A stretch of DNA of 25,293 nucleotides. Source: Candidatus Stercoripulliclostridium merdigallinarum. GTDB taxonomy: Bacteria; Bacillota; Clostridia; Christensenellales; DTU072. A program made the position numbers and the translations under genes. Below the pieces are notes generated by a model. The model was not told where the DNA came from, ran no database searches, and worked only from the letters and a program-made list of their open reading frames with translations. The stretch covers positions 1-25,293 of the forward strand of contig DVNF01000055.1 in assembly GCA_018714575.1 (NCBI GenBank). The letters run 5' to 3'. Every line of letters begins with the position of its first letter. Positions within the stretch are counted from its first letter, which is position 1. Of this stretch, positions 1 to 7,927 are shown one piece after another.

Positions 1-898
1 ACTTTTCGATAATTTCGTCGGTATACAGCGCAAAGCCTATCGCGCCTTTTCCTGCGCCCGCAATATCCGCCAATTTATCGTACCTGCCGCCTTTCAATAC
101 CGCGTCGGCTACGCCTAGTATATACCCTGAAAACAGTACGCCGTTATAATATCCGGTGTTCCCCGTGATAGAAAAATCGATTTGCAATTTATCCGCATAA
201 CGGGTTCCCGAAAACGCGTTTATAAGCGCCTTAAGTTCGTCTATCGCGGCATTTGCTTCTTTGCCGAAAGCAAATTTGTCGGCAACGAATAACGCTTTTC
301 CGGGCTCTGCGGGCAGCGTTATTATGGCTTGCAAGGCTTCGACGTCCCTATCCGTCAGATCGTATTTTTCCGCCAAAGGTTTTATCTCGCCTACGCTTTT
401 TTTGGCGATTATTTCCCTCAGCTGTTCCTTGACTTCCTCCCCCTTTCCTATCGCGTGTATCAAACCTTCCGTAAACCTTACGTCGGACAACGCAAGGACG
501 TATTCCGCGCCGGCAAGTTCCAGGCTTTTCAATGCCAGCTCCACCGCCTCGGTCACCGTCACTTCGTCTACGGCGCCCAATGCTTCCAATCCCGTCTGGG
601 TCAGTTCCCTGAACGCGTCCGAAGCCTTGTTCGGGCGGTACACGGATTCGGTGTAATAATACTTACCCACCCCCGTTCCGGGTAAAGCGTTTTTGACGAT
701 CGACAACGTGACGTCCGGTTTCAACGCCATCAACCTGCCGTCCAAGTCGTTGAAGGTTATCATCTTGTCGCTGGTCAGAAAGTTTTTGTTTTCAAGGTAC
801 AGGGAATATTCCTCGAACCCTGCCATACGGTATTTTTCATATCCGTAGGAAGAATACAGATCTTCCAACATTCCTTTGAAATCGGTGTTTACAGCCAT
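1..898 (-). CDS. hisZ: ATP phosphoribosyltransferase regulatory subunit HisZ-like (partial, 3' end outside window)
   Basis: The frame opens with ATG at 898 behind a GAGGAG ribosome binding site and stays open for 299 codons to the left edge, so the C-terminus is missing. The protein has the catalytic-core fold signature of class II histidyl-tRNA synthetases: LKPDVT at about residues 59-64, a motif-2-like FRELTQTG at about 96-103, and GGRYDKL near residue 267. HisZ is the HisS paralogue that binds the short form of HisG and is needed for the first step of histidine synthesis. The visible part begins directly with the core, and the substrate-loop wording resembles HisZ more than HisS, which usually reads LRPEGT. 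If so, hisG and the rest of a his operon should lie just beyond the left edge. A true HisS cannot be fully excluded because the anticodon-binding domain would lie outside the window. The gene has its own promoter and is not part of the pyr operon. Confidence 0.8.
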   Translation of the reverse strand, partial: MAVNTDFKGMLEDLYSSYGYEKYRMAGFEEYSLYLENKNFLTSDKMITFNDLDGRLMALKPDVTLSIVKNALPGTGVGKYYYTESVYRPNKASDAFRELTQTGLEALGAVDEVTVTEAVELALKSLELAGAEYVLALSDVRFTEGLIHAIGKGEEVKEQLREIIAKKSVGEIKPLAEKYDLTDRDVEALQAIITLPAEPGKALFVADKFAFGKEANAAIDELKALINAFSGTRYADKLQIDFSITGNTGYYNGVLFSGYILGVADAVLKGGRYDKLADIAGAGKGAIGFALYTDEIIEK

Positions 899-918
899 CG
901 TTGCTCCTCGTCAATATT

Positions 919-959
919 TAAAATAAATAAAATGACCCGAAACCCCAGAATATCGGTCA
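919..959 (-). terminator. Possible terminator or attenuator hairpin in the hisZ leader
   Basis: On the minus strand TGACCGA (959-953) can pair with TCGGGTCA (940-933), with one bulged C. A T-rich run, TTTTATTTATTTTA (932-919), follows. It could end transcripts coming from the upstream pyr-sirtuin operon, whose last stop is at 1011. Because it also lies downstream of the hisZ promoter, it could attenuate hisZ. The stem is short, so the call is tentative. Confidence 0.35.
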
Positions 960-968
960 CGGGATTTT

Positions 969-997
969 ATCTTAGCATACTTTAACGATTTAGTCAA
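969..997 (-). promoter_or_regulatory. Sigma-A-like promoter of hisZ
   Basis: On the minus strand TTGACT (997-992) is followed after 17 bases by TAAGAT (974-969). Transcription would start near 962, giving a leader of about 64 nt before the hisZ ATG. This is a prediction from consensus match and spacing only. Confidence 0.6.
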
Positions 998-1010
998 TTA
1001 AATTGCTAAA

Positions 1011-1733
1011 CTATTTTATCGCGATTTTTGACAGAATTTCGCCGACTTTGCCCTGTAAAAACAGCGCGCCGCCGACGGAAACCGGGTCGCGGTTTATTAC
1101 TACCAGGTTGTCGCCGCGGAAATAATCTATCAAACCTGCCGCGGGATAGACCTGCAACGAAGTGCCCGCGACTATCAAAGTATCGGCGTTCCTTAACGCG
1201 CGGACGGCGCCTGCCAAAACGTTTTCGTCCAGGTTTTCGCCGTACAGAACGACGTCGGGTTTGACGGTTCCGCCGCATTTGGGGCACAGAGGTATCGGAC
1301 GGTTGTCCTTTATAAACTTTTCGTCGTAAAAGGCTCCGCACTTCGTGCAATAGTTCCTCAAAACCGAACCGTGTAATTCATACACGGTTTTACTGCCTGC
1401 CGCTTGGTGCAATCCGTCGATATTTTGTGTGATTACGGCTATAAGGCGCCCTTTTTGCTCCATTTCCGCGACTTTGTAGTGGGCGGCGTTGGGTTTTATA
1501 CCGTCTACCAATAATTTTTGACGGTAAAAATCAAAAAAATCGGCGGTATGCCTATAAAAACAATCCGCCGAAAGCATATATTCGGGCGGATATTTAAACT
1601 TTTCGGCATACAGCCCGTCCGAGGAGCGAAAATCTTTCAACCCCGATTCGGTAGAGACTCCCGCGCCGCCGAAAAAGACGATACGGCGCGAGTCGTCGAT
1701 TATTTGTTGCAACCGTTCCGTCCCGGCGTTCAT
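1011..1733 (-). CDS. cobB: NAD-dependent protein deacetylase/deacylase, SIR2 (sirtuin) family
   Basis: This 240-residue protein removes acyl groups from protein lysines, consuming NAD+ and releasing nicotinamide. All family hallmarks are visible: the NAD-binding GAGVSTESG loop (about residues 23-31) followed by DFRS, the TQNIDGLHQ segment (102-110), catalytic His121 in ELHGS, and a zinc ribbon of Cys129, Cys132, Cys150 and Cys153. The loop reads SGLKDFR where SGIPDFR is usual. A TTG start at 1745 is possible, but ATG at 1733 is preferred because it overlaps the pyrE stop as ATGA. No good ribosome binding site precedes it, so it probably relies on translational coupling to pyrE and is the last gene of the pyrimidine operon. 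Substrates cannot be read from the sequence. The symbol is given by family and not by proven orthology. Confidence 0.93.
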   Translation of the reverse strand: MNAGTERLQQIIDDSRRIVFFGGAGVSTESGLKDFRSSDGLYAEKFKYPPEYMLSADCFYRHTADFFDFYRQKLLVDGIKPNAAHYKVAEMEQKGRLIAVITQNIDGLHQAAGSKTVYELHGSVLRNYCTKCGAFYDEKFIKDNRPIPLCPKCGGTVKPDVVLYGENLDENVLAGAVRALRNADTLIVAGTSLQVYPAAGLIDYFRGDNLVVINRDPVSVGGALFLQGKVGEILSKIAIK

Positions 1734-2371
1734 GCTTCGAACCAATTACAGTTGGGGTCGTTTCTGAAAGCCGTTACCATTTTATATTCGGCTGCGGTGA
1801 TATAATTTTCTTCCAAAGCCACCGCGGACAGCCTTTCGAAATCGGTGATAGAAACGTTTTTCAGGTTCGCCGCCGCCAATCTGTCTATGCCCTTTTGCAA
1901 TCCGTAAGTGAACAACGAAGCTATTCCGAGGACTTCGGCGCCGGCTTCGCGCAGCGCTTCGGCGACCTCTATCACCGATCCGCCCGTAGAGATCAGATCC
2001 TCGACTATTACGGTCTTTTTGCCGCGAGGATCGGCGCCCTCTATGCGGTTTCCTCTGCCGTGGTCCTTGTTCCCCGAACGAACGTAGCCCATCGGCAGCC
2101 CCATCTTTTCGGCTACTATCGCAGCATGAGGTATTCCTGCCGTGGAAGTGCCCATCAATACTTCGACTTCGGGATATTGACTTTCGATGACTTCCTTTAA
2201 TATATTTTCTATTTCCGCTCTGATTTCCGGAAAGCCTAACAGTAACCTGTTGTCGCAATATACCGGGGATTTTATGCCCGACGCCCAGGTAAACGGTTCC
2301 GAAGGACGTAAAAATACGGCTTTGGCTTTTAATAACGCTTTTGCAGCTAAGGTTTTATTGTCGGTACTCAT
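1730..2371 (-). CDS. pyrE: Orotate phosphoribosyltransferase
   Basis: The enzyme joins orotate to PRPP to form orotidine 5'-phosphate, the fifth step of UMP synthesis. The 213-residue length fits the family. The PRPP-binding signature VIVEDLISTGGS lies at residues 121-132, and the mobile catalytic loop KDHGRGN at about 102-108. ATG at 2371 follows AAAGGAG at a spacing of about 10 bases. A 49-base gap separates it from pyrF, the only real gap inside the operon, so pyrE depends on its own ribosome binding site. Its TGA stop (1732-1730) overlaps the sirtuin ATG. Confidence 0.97.
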   Translation of the reverse strand: MSTDNKTLAAKALLKAKAVFLRPSEPFTWASGIKSPVYCDNRLLLGFPEIRAEIENILKEVIESQYPEVEVLMGTSTAGIPHAAIVAEKMGLPMGYVRSGNKDHGRGNRIEGADPRGKKTVIVEDLISTGGSVIEVAEALREAGAEVLGIASLFTYGLQKGIDRLAAANLKNVSITDFERLSAVALEENYITAAEYKMVTAFRNDPNCNWFEA

Positions 2372-2420
2372 ATTATTTATGCTCCTTTATTTCGACTGAC
2401 GATCTTTTCGGATATGCCGT

Positions 2421-3116
2421 CTATTGACCTATAAATTCCTTTACCGTCCTGAGGTACGCCGCCAAAGGATCGCCGGCTGCGGTAATGCTCCTGCCCACCA
2501 CTATATGAGTGGAGCCCAATTCCCTTGCCAGCGCCGGAGTCGCCACACGCTTTTGGTCGTTGACGTCGTCGCCGCTTAGCCTGATCCCGGGCGTCACGGA
2601 TATCAATCCCAATTCGGATATTATCGGAGCCTCGTGCGCGGAGCAAACGACTCCGTCCAGCCCTGCCGCTTTGGCGTTCATGGCATATTTTTTGACGGTG
2701 TACGGCAGACTTTCCGGGATCAACAATTCCTCATGCAACGTTCTTTCGTCGGTAGAGGTCAGTTGCGTTATCGCAATAAGTTGAGTTTTCTCGCCGCCGC
2801 CTTCGTTCAGACCCTTCCTTGCCCATTCCATCATCTTTATGCCGCCTGCCGCGTGCACGTTGGCGATGTCTACTCCCAATCCTGCCAGGTTCTTCATAGC
2901 TTTATATACGGTGTTCGGAATATCGTGCAGCTTCAGATCCAAAAATATTTTATATCCGTCGCCTTTCAGCTTCCTGACCATATCGGGACCTTCCTTATAG
3001 AAAAGCTCCATTCCGATTTTCAAATACGGGCGTTCGCCGCCAAGCTTGCCCAAAAATCCGTAAACTTCCTCTTTCGAAGAAAAATCCATAGCCACTATTA
3101 CGGCATGTTCCGTCAT
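2421..3116 (-). CDS. pyrF: Orotidine 5'-phosphate decarboxylase
   Basis: It decarboxylates OMP to UMP, the last step of de novo pyrimidine synthesis. The protein has 231 residues and is a TIM barrel of the short bacterial type. The catalytic tetrad region DLKLHDIPNTV carries Asp60, Lys62 and Asp65, and Lys33 in YLKIGMEL is the other conserved lysine. The C-terminal phosphate-gripping part ends with the VVGRSIT segment. ATG at 3116 overlaps the pyrD TGA as ATGA and is preceded by a GGGAGGG ribosome binding site. The order pyrK-pyrD-pyrF-pyrE is the common Firmicute arrangement. Confidence 0.97.
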   Translation of the reverse strand: MTEHAVIVAMDFSSKEEVYGFLGKLGGERPYLKIGMELFYKEGPDMVRKLKGDGYKIFLDLKLHDIPNTVYKAMKNLAGLGVDIANVHAAGGIKMMEWARKGLNEGGGEKTQLIAITQLTSTDERTLHEELLIPESLPYTVKKYAMNAKAAGLDGVVCSAHEAPIISELGLISVTPGIRLSGDDVNDQKRVATPALARELGSTHIVVGRSITAAGDPLAAYLRTVKEFIGQ

Positions 3117-4042
3117 CTGTGTGCCCTCCCTACTATATCGGTTAATTTATCTATACCCAGCCGCTCCATGACGCCGGGCAGATCCTCTATTATCTTTTTC
3201 GAACCCAACGGATCGATCAGATTCAACGTGCCTACCATGACGGCGTCTGCGCCCGCGTACATCATTTCGATGACGTTTTCGGCGTTCATTATGCCGCCCA
3301 TACCTATTATCGGCAGATTCACGGCTTCGCGCGTATTATATACGGCGTTGATCGCGACGGGGAATACCCCCGGTCCCGAATAGCCGCCGCGCTTTACCGA
3401 AATTATCGGCCGCGCCGAATTCAGATCTATCCTCATGCCCACCAAAGTGTTGATCAGACTGAGCCCGTCGGCTCCGCCGCGCTCCGCCGCCTTTGCCAAT
3501 ACCGTTATATCGGTGACGTTCGGGGACAATTTGACGACGACGGGCTTTTCGGATACTTCCTTTACCGCCGCAGTCAGTTCCTCCAAAACGGCGGGGTCCA
3601 GCCCGAAAGCCATGCCGCCGCCCTTTACGTTAGGACAGGATACGTTCAGCTCTATCGCGAAAACTTCTTCCGCGCCCGACAAGATCCTTGACGCCTCCGT
3701 GTATTCGCGGAAAGAATGTCCGCCGACGTTAGCTATGACTTTTTTAGGATATACCGCGGCAAGCTTTTTTAATTCGACGTCCCTGACGGCTACGGCGCCC
3801 GGGTTTTGCAAGCCTATGGCATTTATCATGCCGGCGGGACATTCCGCGATCCTGGGCAGAGGATTTCCGTAGCGCGCCTCTAACGTGGTACCCTTTAACG
3901 CGATCGAGCCCAATATCGATATATCGAACCATTCAGTAAAGCCGTAACCGAATCCGAACGTGCCGCTGGCAGGGATCACGGGATTATCCATTGTATTTCC
4001 GAATAACGTGATTCGGGTATCCGGAATATTTTTAACGGTCAC
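3113..4042 (-). CDS. pyrD: Dihydroorotate dehydrogenase, type 1B catalytic subunit
   Basis: This FMN enzyme oxidises dihydroorotate to orotate and passes electrons through PyrK to NAD+. It has 309 residues. The class 1 active-site cysteine is Cys136 in LNVSCPNVKGG; class 2 enzymes have serine at this place. The FMN-phosphate segments IIGMGGI and AVMVGT are near the C-terminus. The start is GTG at 4042, 11 bases inside pyrK. It is chosen because a nearly perfect ribosome binding site, GAGGAGGTGAT, stands 8-9 bases upstream. Its location next to pyrK fixes it as type 1B (cytosolic, NAD-linked) and not the fumarate-linked 1A type. Confidence 0.97.
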   Translation of the reverse strand: MTVKNIPDTRITLFGNTMDNPVIPASGTFGFGYGFTEWFDISILGSIALKGTTLEARYGNPLPRIAECPAGMINAIGLQNPGAVAVRDVELKKLAAVYPKKVIANVGGHSFREYTEASRILSGAEEVFAIELNVSCPNVKGGGMAFGLDPAVLEELTAAVKEVSEKPVVVKLSPNVTDITVLAKAAERGGADGLSLINTLVGMRIDLNSARPIISVKRGGYSGPGVFPVAINAVYNTREAVNLPIIGMGGIMNAENVIEMMYAGADAVMVGTLNLIDPLGSKKIIEDLPGVMERLGIDKLTDIVGRAHR

Positions 4043-4763
4043 CGAAAATCACCTCCTCGCTGTAAAACACGGGTCCTTCCTTACAAACTCTTTTGGGGCC
4101 TGAAACCGTTTGTATACTGCATCCCATGCACGCGCCGAATCCACACCCCATTCTGGCTTCCAACGACAGCTGACCGCCTTTAAATGCCGCCGCCATGCCC
4201 TTTAACATCGGCATCGGTCCGCATGCGTAATAACGGTCGTATTCGACGGCGTGTTCCTTTACGTAATCCACTACGTTCCCGTGATACCCCGACGAACCGT
4301 CGTCTGTGGCTACCGCTACGGGCAGGCGTTCGAAAACGCCGCCGAAGCGCACGACGTCCGCGGAGCTTTTAAATCCTGCTACAAAGACGGGCGATATTCC
4401 GCGTTCCTCAAAACATTCGGCAAGGTATTTCAAAGGCGCAAAGCCCAGACCTCCGGAAACTATCAACGGTTTTGTCACACCCGTCACGTCGAACGAGTTT
4501 CCCAGCCCCGTCAGCGCATGTACCTCGGTACCCACGGGCATTTCGGTCATCTTTTTCGTACCTTCGCCCAACACCCTGTAATAAATTTCCGTCGTGCCGT
4601 CCGAATAACCCGCCACTCCGAAAGGACGGTTCAGAAAACACCCCGGTACAGTCAGTTCCAGAAAATTCCCCGGTAACGGTTTTTCGGCGCCGAACAGCGA
4701 CATCTTATAAATATCCTTTGTCAGCGCCCTGTTTTCGGTAATTTTCAATATCTCCGATTTCAT
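4032..4763 (-). CDS. pyrK: Dihydroorotate dehydrogenase electron transfer subunit (FAD/2Fe-2S)
   Basis: PyrK carries FAD and a [2Fe-2S] cluster and moves electrons from the FMN of PyrD to NAD+. The 243-residue protein shows the ferredoxin-reductase fold: the flavin-binding RPFGV (46-50), the nucleotide-binding GGLGFAPL (104-111) and ACGPMPM (180-186). The C-terminal cluster ligands are Cys207, Cys212, Cys215 and Cys227 (C-x4-C-x2-C-x11-C), the usual PyrK spacing. The start ATG at 4763 overlaps the carB stop as ATGA. Its TAA (4034-4032) lies inside the start of pyrD, so the two subunits are likely translated in a coupled way. Confidence 0.96.
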   Translation of the reverse strand: MKSEILKITENRALTKDIYKMSLFGAEKPLPGNFLELTVPGCFLNRPFGVAGYSDGTTEIYYRVLGEGTKKMTEMPVGTEVHALTGLGNSFDVTGVTKPLIVSGGLGFAPLKYLAECFEERGISPVFVAGFKSSADVVRFGGVFERLPVAVATDDGSSGYHGNVVDYVKEHAVEYDRYYACGPMPMLKGMAAAFKGGQLSLEARMGCGFGACMGCSIQTVSGPKRVCKEGPVFYSEEVIFGDR

Positions 4764-7700
4764 ATCTCGGAAACTCCCATCGTAGTTTCTTCCAACACGT
4801 CCAACAACACTCGGACGGTGTCCAAAGAGGTGAATACCGGCACGTTGTTTTCGACAGCGGTGCGCCTGATCTCCATGCCGTCGGCGTGTCCCGATCCACC
4901 TTCGGTAATCGTGTTTACCACATAAGTGACGTATCCGCGGCGCAGTCCTTGCAATATCTCGTCGGAGCCTTGAGAAAGTTTTTTCCTGACCCTGGTACGA
5001 ATTCCGGCGTTTTTCAGATATTTTGCCGTGCCTTCCGTCGCTTCGATATTGAATCCCAGGTCGTAGAAGCGTCTGATCAAAGGCAATGCCGCCGCCTTGT
5101 CCTGGTCGCCTATCGTAGCGAACACCGTTCCGTAGTTGTCGACTCTCAGCCCGGAAGCTTTCAACGCTTTATATACCGCTCTGGTCAGCGTGTCGTCGTA
5201 GCCTATAGCTTCGCCCGTCGATTTCATCTCCGGCGAAAGTACGGCGTCCAAGCCGGTCAGCTTCGAATAGGAGAACGTCGGAGCTTTTACGTACCAACGC
5301 TTCTTCTTCGGGTAAACTCCGGTATAGCCGAGTTCCTTTAACGTAAATCCCAACATTACCTTTGTAGCTATGTCGGCTATGGGAGCGCCCGTCGTCTTTG
5401 CCAGGAACGGGACCGTCCTGGACGAACGCGGATTGACCTCGATTATATACACCTTTTTGTCGCCGTCGACGACGAATTGGATATTGAAAGGTCCGATTAT
5501 CTTTAATCCCAATCCTACCTTTACCGTATAATCGATTATCGTTTGTTGCACCTCGGGTTCCAGGGAGTACGGGGGATATACGCTCATCGAATCTCCGGAG
5601 TGTACCCCCGCCCTTTCTATGTGTTCCATTATGCCCGGGATAAAGACTTCCCTGCCGTCCGAAACGGCGTCGACTTCGCATTCCCTGCCGAGTATATATT
5701 TATCTATCAAAACCGGGTGTTTACGGTTTAAGGCTACCGCTTCGCGCAGTATGGGTTCCAGTTGTTTACGGTTGTAAACTATATGCATCATTCTGCCGCC
5801 CAGCACGAACGACGGGCGAACCAACACGGGATAGCCTATGTCTTCGGCGGCTTTGACGCCGTCCGCGACCGAGAATACGGCTTCGCCGCGAGGCATCGGG
5901 ATCTGCATTTCGTCCAAGGCAAACGCGAATTTGTCGCGGTCCTCGGCAAGCGCGATGCTTTCGGCTGACGAGCCCAGGATCCTGACTCCTGCTTCCGTCA
6001 GCGATTCCGCAAGGTTTATCGCCGTCTGGCCGCCCAAAGCGACTATGACGCCTTCGGGGCGTTCGAAGTCTATGATGTTCATGACGTCTTCAAAAGTCAG
6101 AGGCTCGAAATACAGCTTATCCGAAATTGTATAATCCGTTGAAACGGTTTCAGGGTTGTTGTTGATTATTATCGCTTCGAACCCCGCGTCCTTTATCGCC
6201 CAAATGGCGTGAACGGTGGAATAGTCGAATTCGATACCCTGTCCTATCCTGATCGGTCCGGAGCCCAAGACGATTACTTTCTTGTTGTCGGAACGCACCG
6301 ATTCGTTTTCGTGTTCGTATGTCGAATACAGGTACGGAGTATAACCGTCGAATTCGGCGGCGCAGGTATCTATCATCTTGTAAACGGGTCTGATCCCGTT
6401 TTCGGCACGCATCTTGTACACGTCCGTTTCGTCCATGCCTTTTACGCGCGCGATATAGGAATCGGAAAAGCCCAACGTCTTTAGCGCGCGCAACAAAGTC
6501 GTATCCAATTCCGAATTTTTCAAACGCCTTTCCGCCGCTACGATATTTTGCAGCTTTTCCAGGAAAAACCTGTCTATTTGCGTCAGTTCGTACAAATAAT
6601 CTATCGGAATATCGCGGCGAACGGCTTCGGTCACGGCAAATATCCTTTCGTCGGTGTTTTCGATGACCAAATCTATCAAGTCGTGGTCGCTGAGTTGTTT
6701 CAGCCGCGGAATTTCGACGTGATCCAAGCCCGTTTCCAAGCTCCTGACAGCTTTCAACAGAGCTTCCTCGAAGGTCCTGCCGATACTCATGACCTCTCCC
6801 GTGGCTTTCATTTGCGTATTCAGCTTTCTGGAAGCTTTGGTAAACTTATCGAAGGGGAAGCGCGGCACCTTGCAGACAATATAGTCCAAAGCCGGTTCGA
6901 ATGCCGCATAGCTGTTCGGCAACTTTATTTCGTCCAAAGTCAAGCCGCAAGCTATCTTTGCCGAAACGCGCGCTATCGGATAGCCGCTGGCTTTCGAAGC
7001 CAGAGCGCTGCTGCGGGAAACTCTGGGATTGACTTCTATGACGTAATAACCGAAGCTGAACGGATCCAGTGCGAATTGCACGTTGCAACCGCCCTCGATA
7101 CCCAAAGCGCGAATGATTTTCAGCGCGGAGCTTCTAAGCATCTGGTATTCCTTATTGGTCAGCGTCTGGCTGGGTGCGACGACTATCGAATCACCCGTAT
7201 GCACGCCGACGGGATCCAGGTTTTCCATACAGCAAATGGCGACGGCGTTATCGTTCGCGTCGCGCATGACCTCGAATTCTATCTCCTTATAACCCTTTAT
7301 CGATTTTTCGATCAGCACCTGAGTTACCGGGGAAAGCTTTAACGCGTTCTTCGCAAGCGCCTGCAGTTCCTCCGCATTGTCGGCAAAGCCGCCGCCCGTG
7401 CCGCCCAAGGTAAACGCCGGGCGCACGATGACGGGGTAACCTATCTTTTCGGCTATCTCCAAACAGGCTTCGGTGGTATGGGCGGTATTAGATTCCAAGA
7501 CGGGTTCGCCTATCTTCTGACACAGGTCTTTGAACAGCTGTCTGTCCTCGGCTTTGGCTATCGAATCGTATCCCGTTCCCAACAGCTCGACCTGACATTC
7601 TTCCAACACGCCTTTGGTGTGCAGCTGCATTCCAAGGTTCAAGCCGGTCTGTCCGCCTATCGAACAAATCAAACCGTCGGGACGTTCCTTTCTGATGATC

Positions 7701-7927
7701 TTTGCGACGTGTTCCAGGTCCAGCGGCTCCATAAACACCTTGTCCGCCATGGCTTTGTCGGTCATGATCGTCGCGGGATTGGAATTTACCAAAATGACTT
7801 CGTAACCTTCCTCTTTCAAAGCTATACACGCTTGAGTGCCCGCGTAGTCGAATTCAGCCGCCTGTCCTATTACGATAGGCCCGGAGCCTATCACCATTAT
7901 CTTTTTAATATCTGTTCTCTTTGGCAT
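4760..7927 (-). CDS. carB: Carbamoyl phosphate synthase large subunit
   Basis: CarB makes carbamoyl phosphate from bicarbonate, ammonia supplied by CarA, and two ATP. The 1055-residue protein has the expected duplicated ATP-grasp plan. The N-half begins with VIGSGPIVIGQAAEFDY, the second half begins near residue 550 with VLGSGPIRIGQGIEFDY, and a C-terminal MGS-like allosteric domain covers about the last 120 residues. A GTG at 7948 is in frame, but ATG at 7927 is preferred. It has a GGAGG site 8 bases upstream and gives the standard MPKRTDIKKI N-terminus. It overlaps the end of carA by 23 bases. Lying within the pyr operon, it probably serves pyrimidine synthesis first, although carbamoyl phosphate also feeds arginine synthesis. 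Confidence 0.97.
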   Translation of the reverse strand: MPKRTDIKKIMVIGSGPIVIGQAAEFDYAGTQACIALKEEGYEVILVNSNPATIMTDKAMADKVFMEPLDLEHVAKIIRKERPDGLICSIGGQTGLNLGMQLHTKGVLEECQVELLGTGYDSIAKAEDRQLFKDLCQKIGEPVLESNTAHTTEACLEIAEKIGYPVIVRPAFTLGGTGGGFADNAEELQALAKNALKLSPVTQVLIEKSIKGYKEIEFEVMRDANDNAVAICCMENLDPVGVHTGDSIVVAPSQTLTNKEYQMLRSSALKIIRALGIEGGCNVQFALDPFSFGYYVIEVNPRVSRSSALASKASGYPIARVSAKIACGLTLDEIKLPNSYAAFEPALDYIVCKVPRFPFDKFTKASRKLNTQMKATGEVMSIGRTFEEALLKAVRSLETGLDHVEIPRLKQLSDHDLIDLVIENTDERIFAVTEAVRRDIPIDYLYELTQIDRFFLEKLQNIVAAERRLKNSELDTTLLRALKTLGFSDSYIARVKGMDETDVYKMRAENGIRPVYKMIDTCAAEFDGYTPYLYSTYEHENESVRSDNKKVIVLGSGPIRIGQGIEFDYSTVHAIWAIKDAGFEAIIINNNPETVSTDYTISDKLYFEPLTFEDVMNIIDFERPEGVIVALGGQTAINLAESLTEAGVRILGSSAESIALAEDRDKFAFALDEMQIPMPRGEAVFSVADGVKAAEDIGYPVLVRPSFVLGGRMMHIVYNRKQLEPILREAVALNRKHPVLIDKYILGRECEVDAVSDGREVFIPGIMEHIERAGVHSGDSMSVYPPYSLEPEVQQTIIDYTVKVGLGLKIIGPFNIQFVVDGDKKVYIIEVNPRSSRTVPFLAKTTGAPIADIATKVMLGFTLKELGYTGVYPKKKRWYVKAPTFSYSKLTGLDAVLSPEMKSTGEAIGYDDTLTRAVYKALKASGLRVDNYGTVFATIGDQDKAAALPLIRRFYDLGFNIEATEGTAKYLKNAGIRTRVRKKLSQGSDEILQGLRRGYVTYVVNTITEGGSGHADGMEIRRTAVENNVPVFTSLDTVRVLLDVLEETTMGVSEI

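Noticed and set aside
1734..1745. TTG start at 1745 for the sirtuin.
   Set aside because: The ATG at 1733 overlaps the pyrE stop as ATGA and gives a normal family N-terminus.
6548..7342. Long open frame of about 264 codons on the plus strand within carB.
   Set aside because: It is antisense to a highly conserved carB region, has no recognisable motif, and is explained by codon bias of the real gene.
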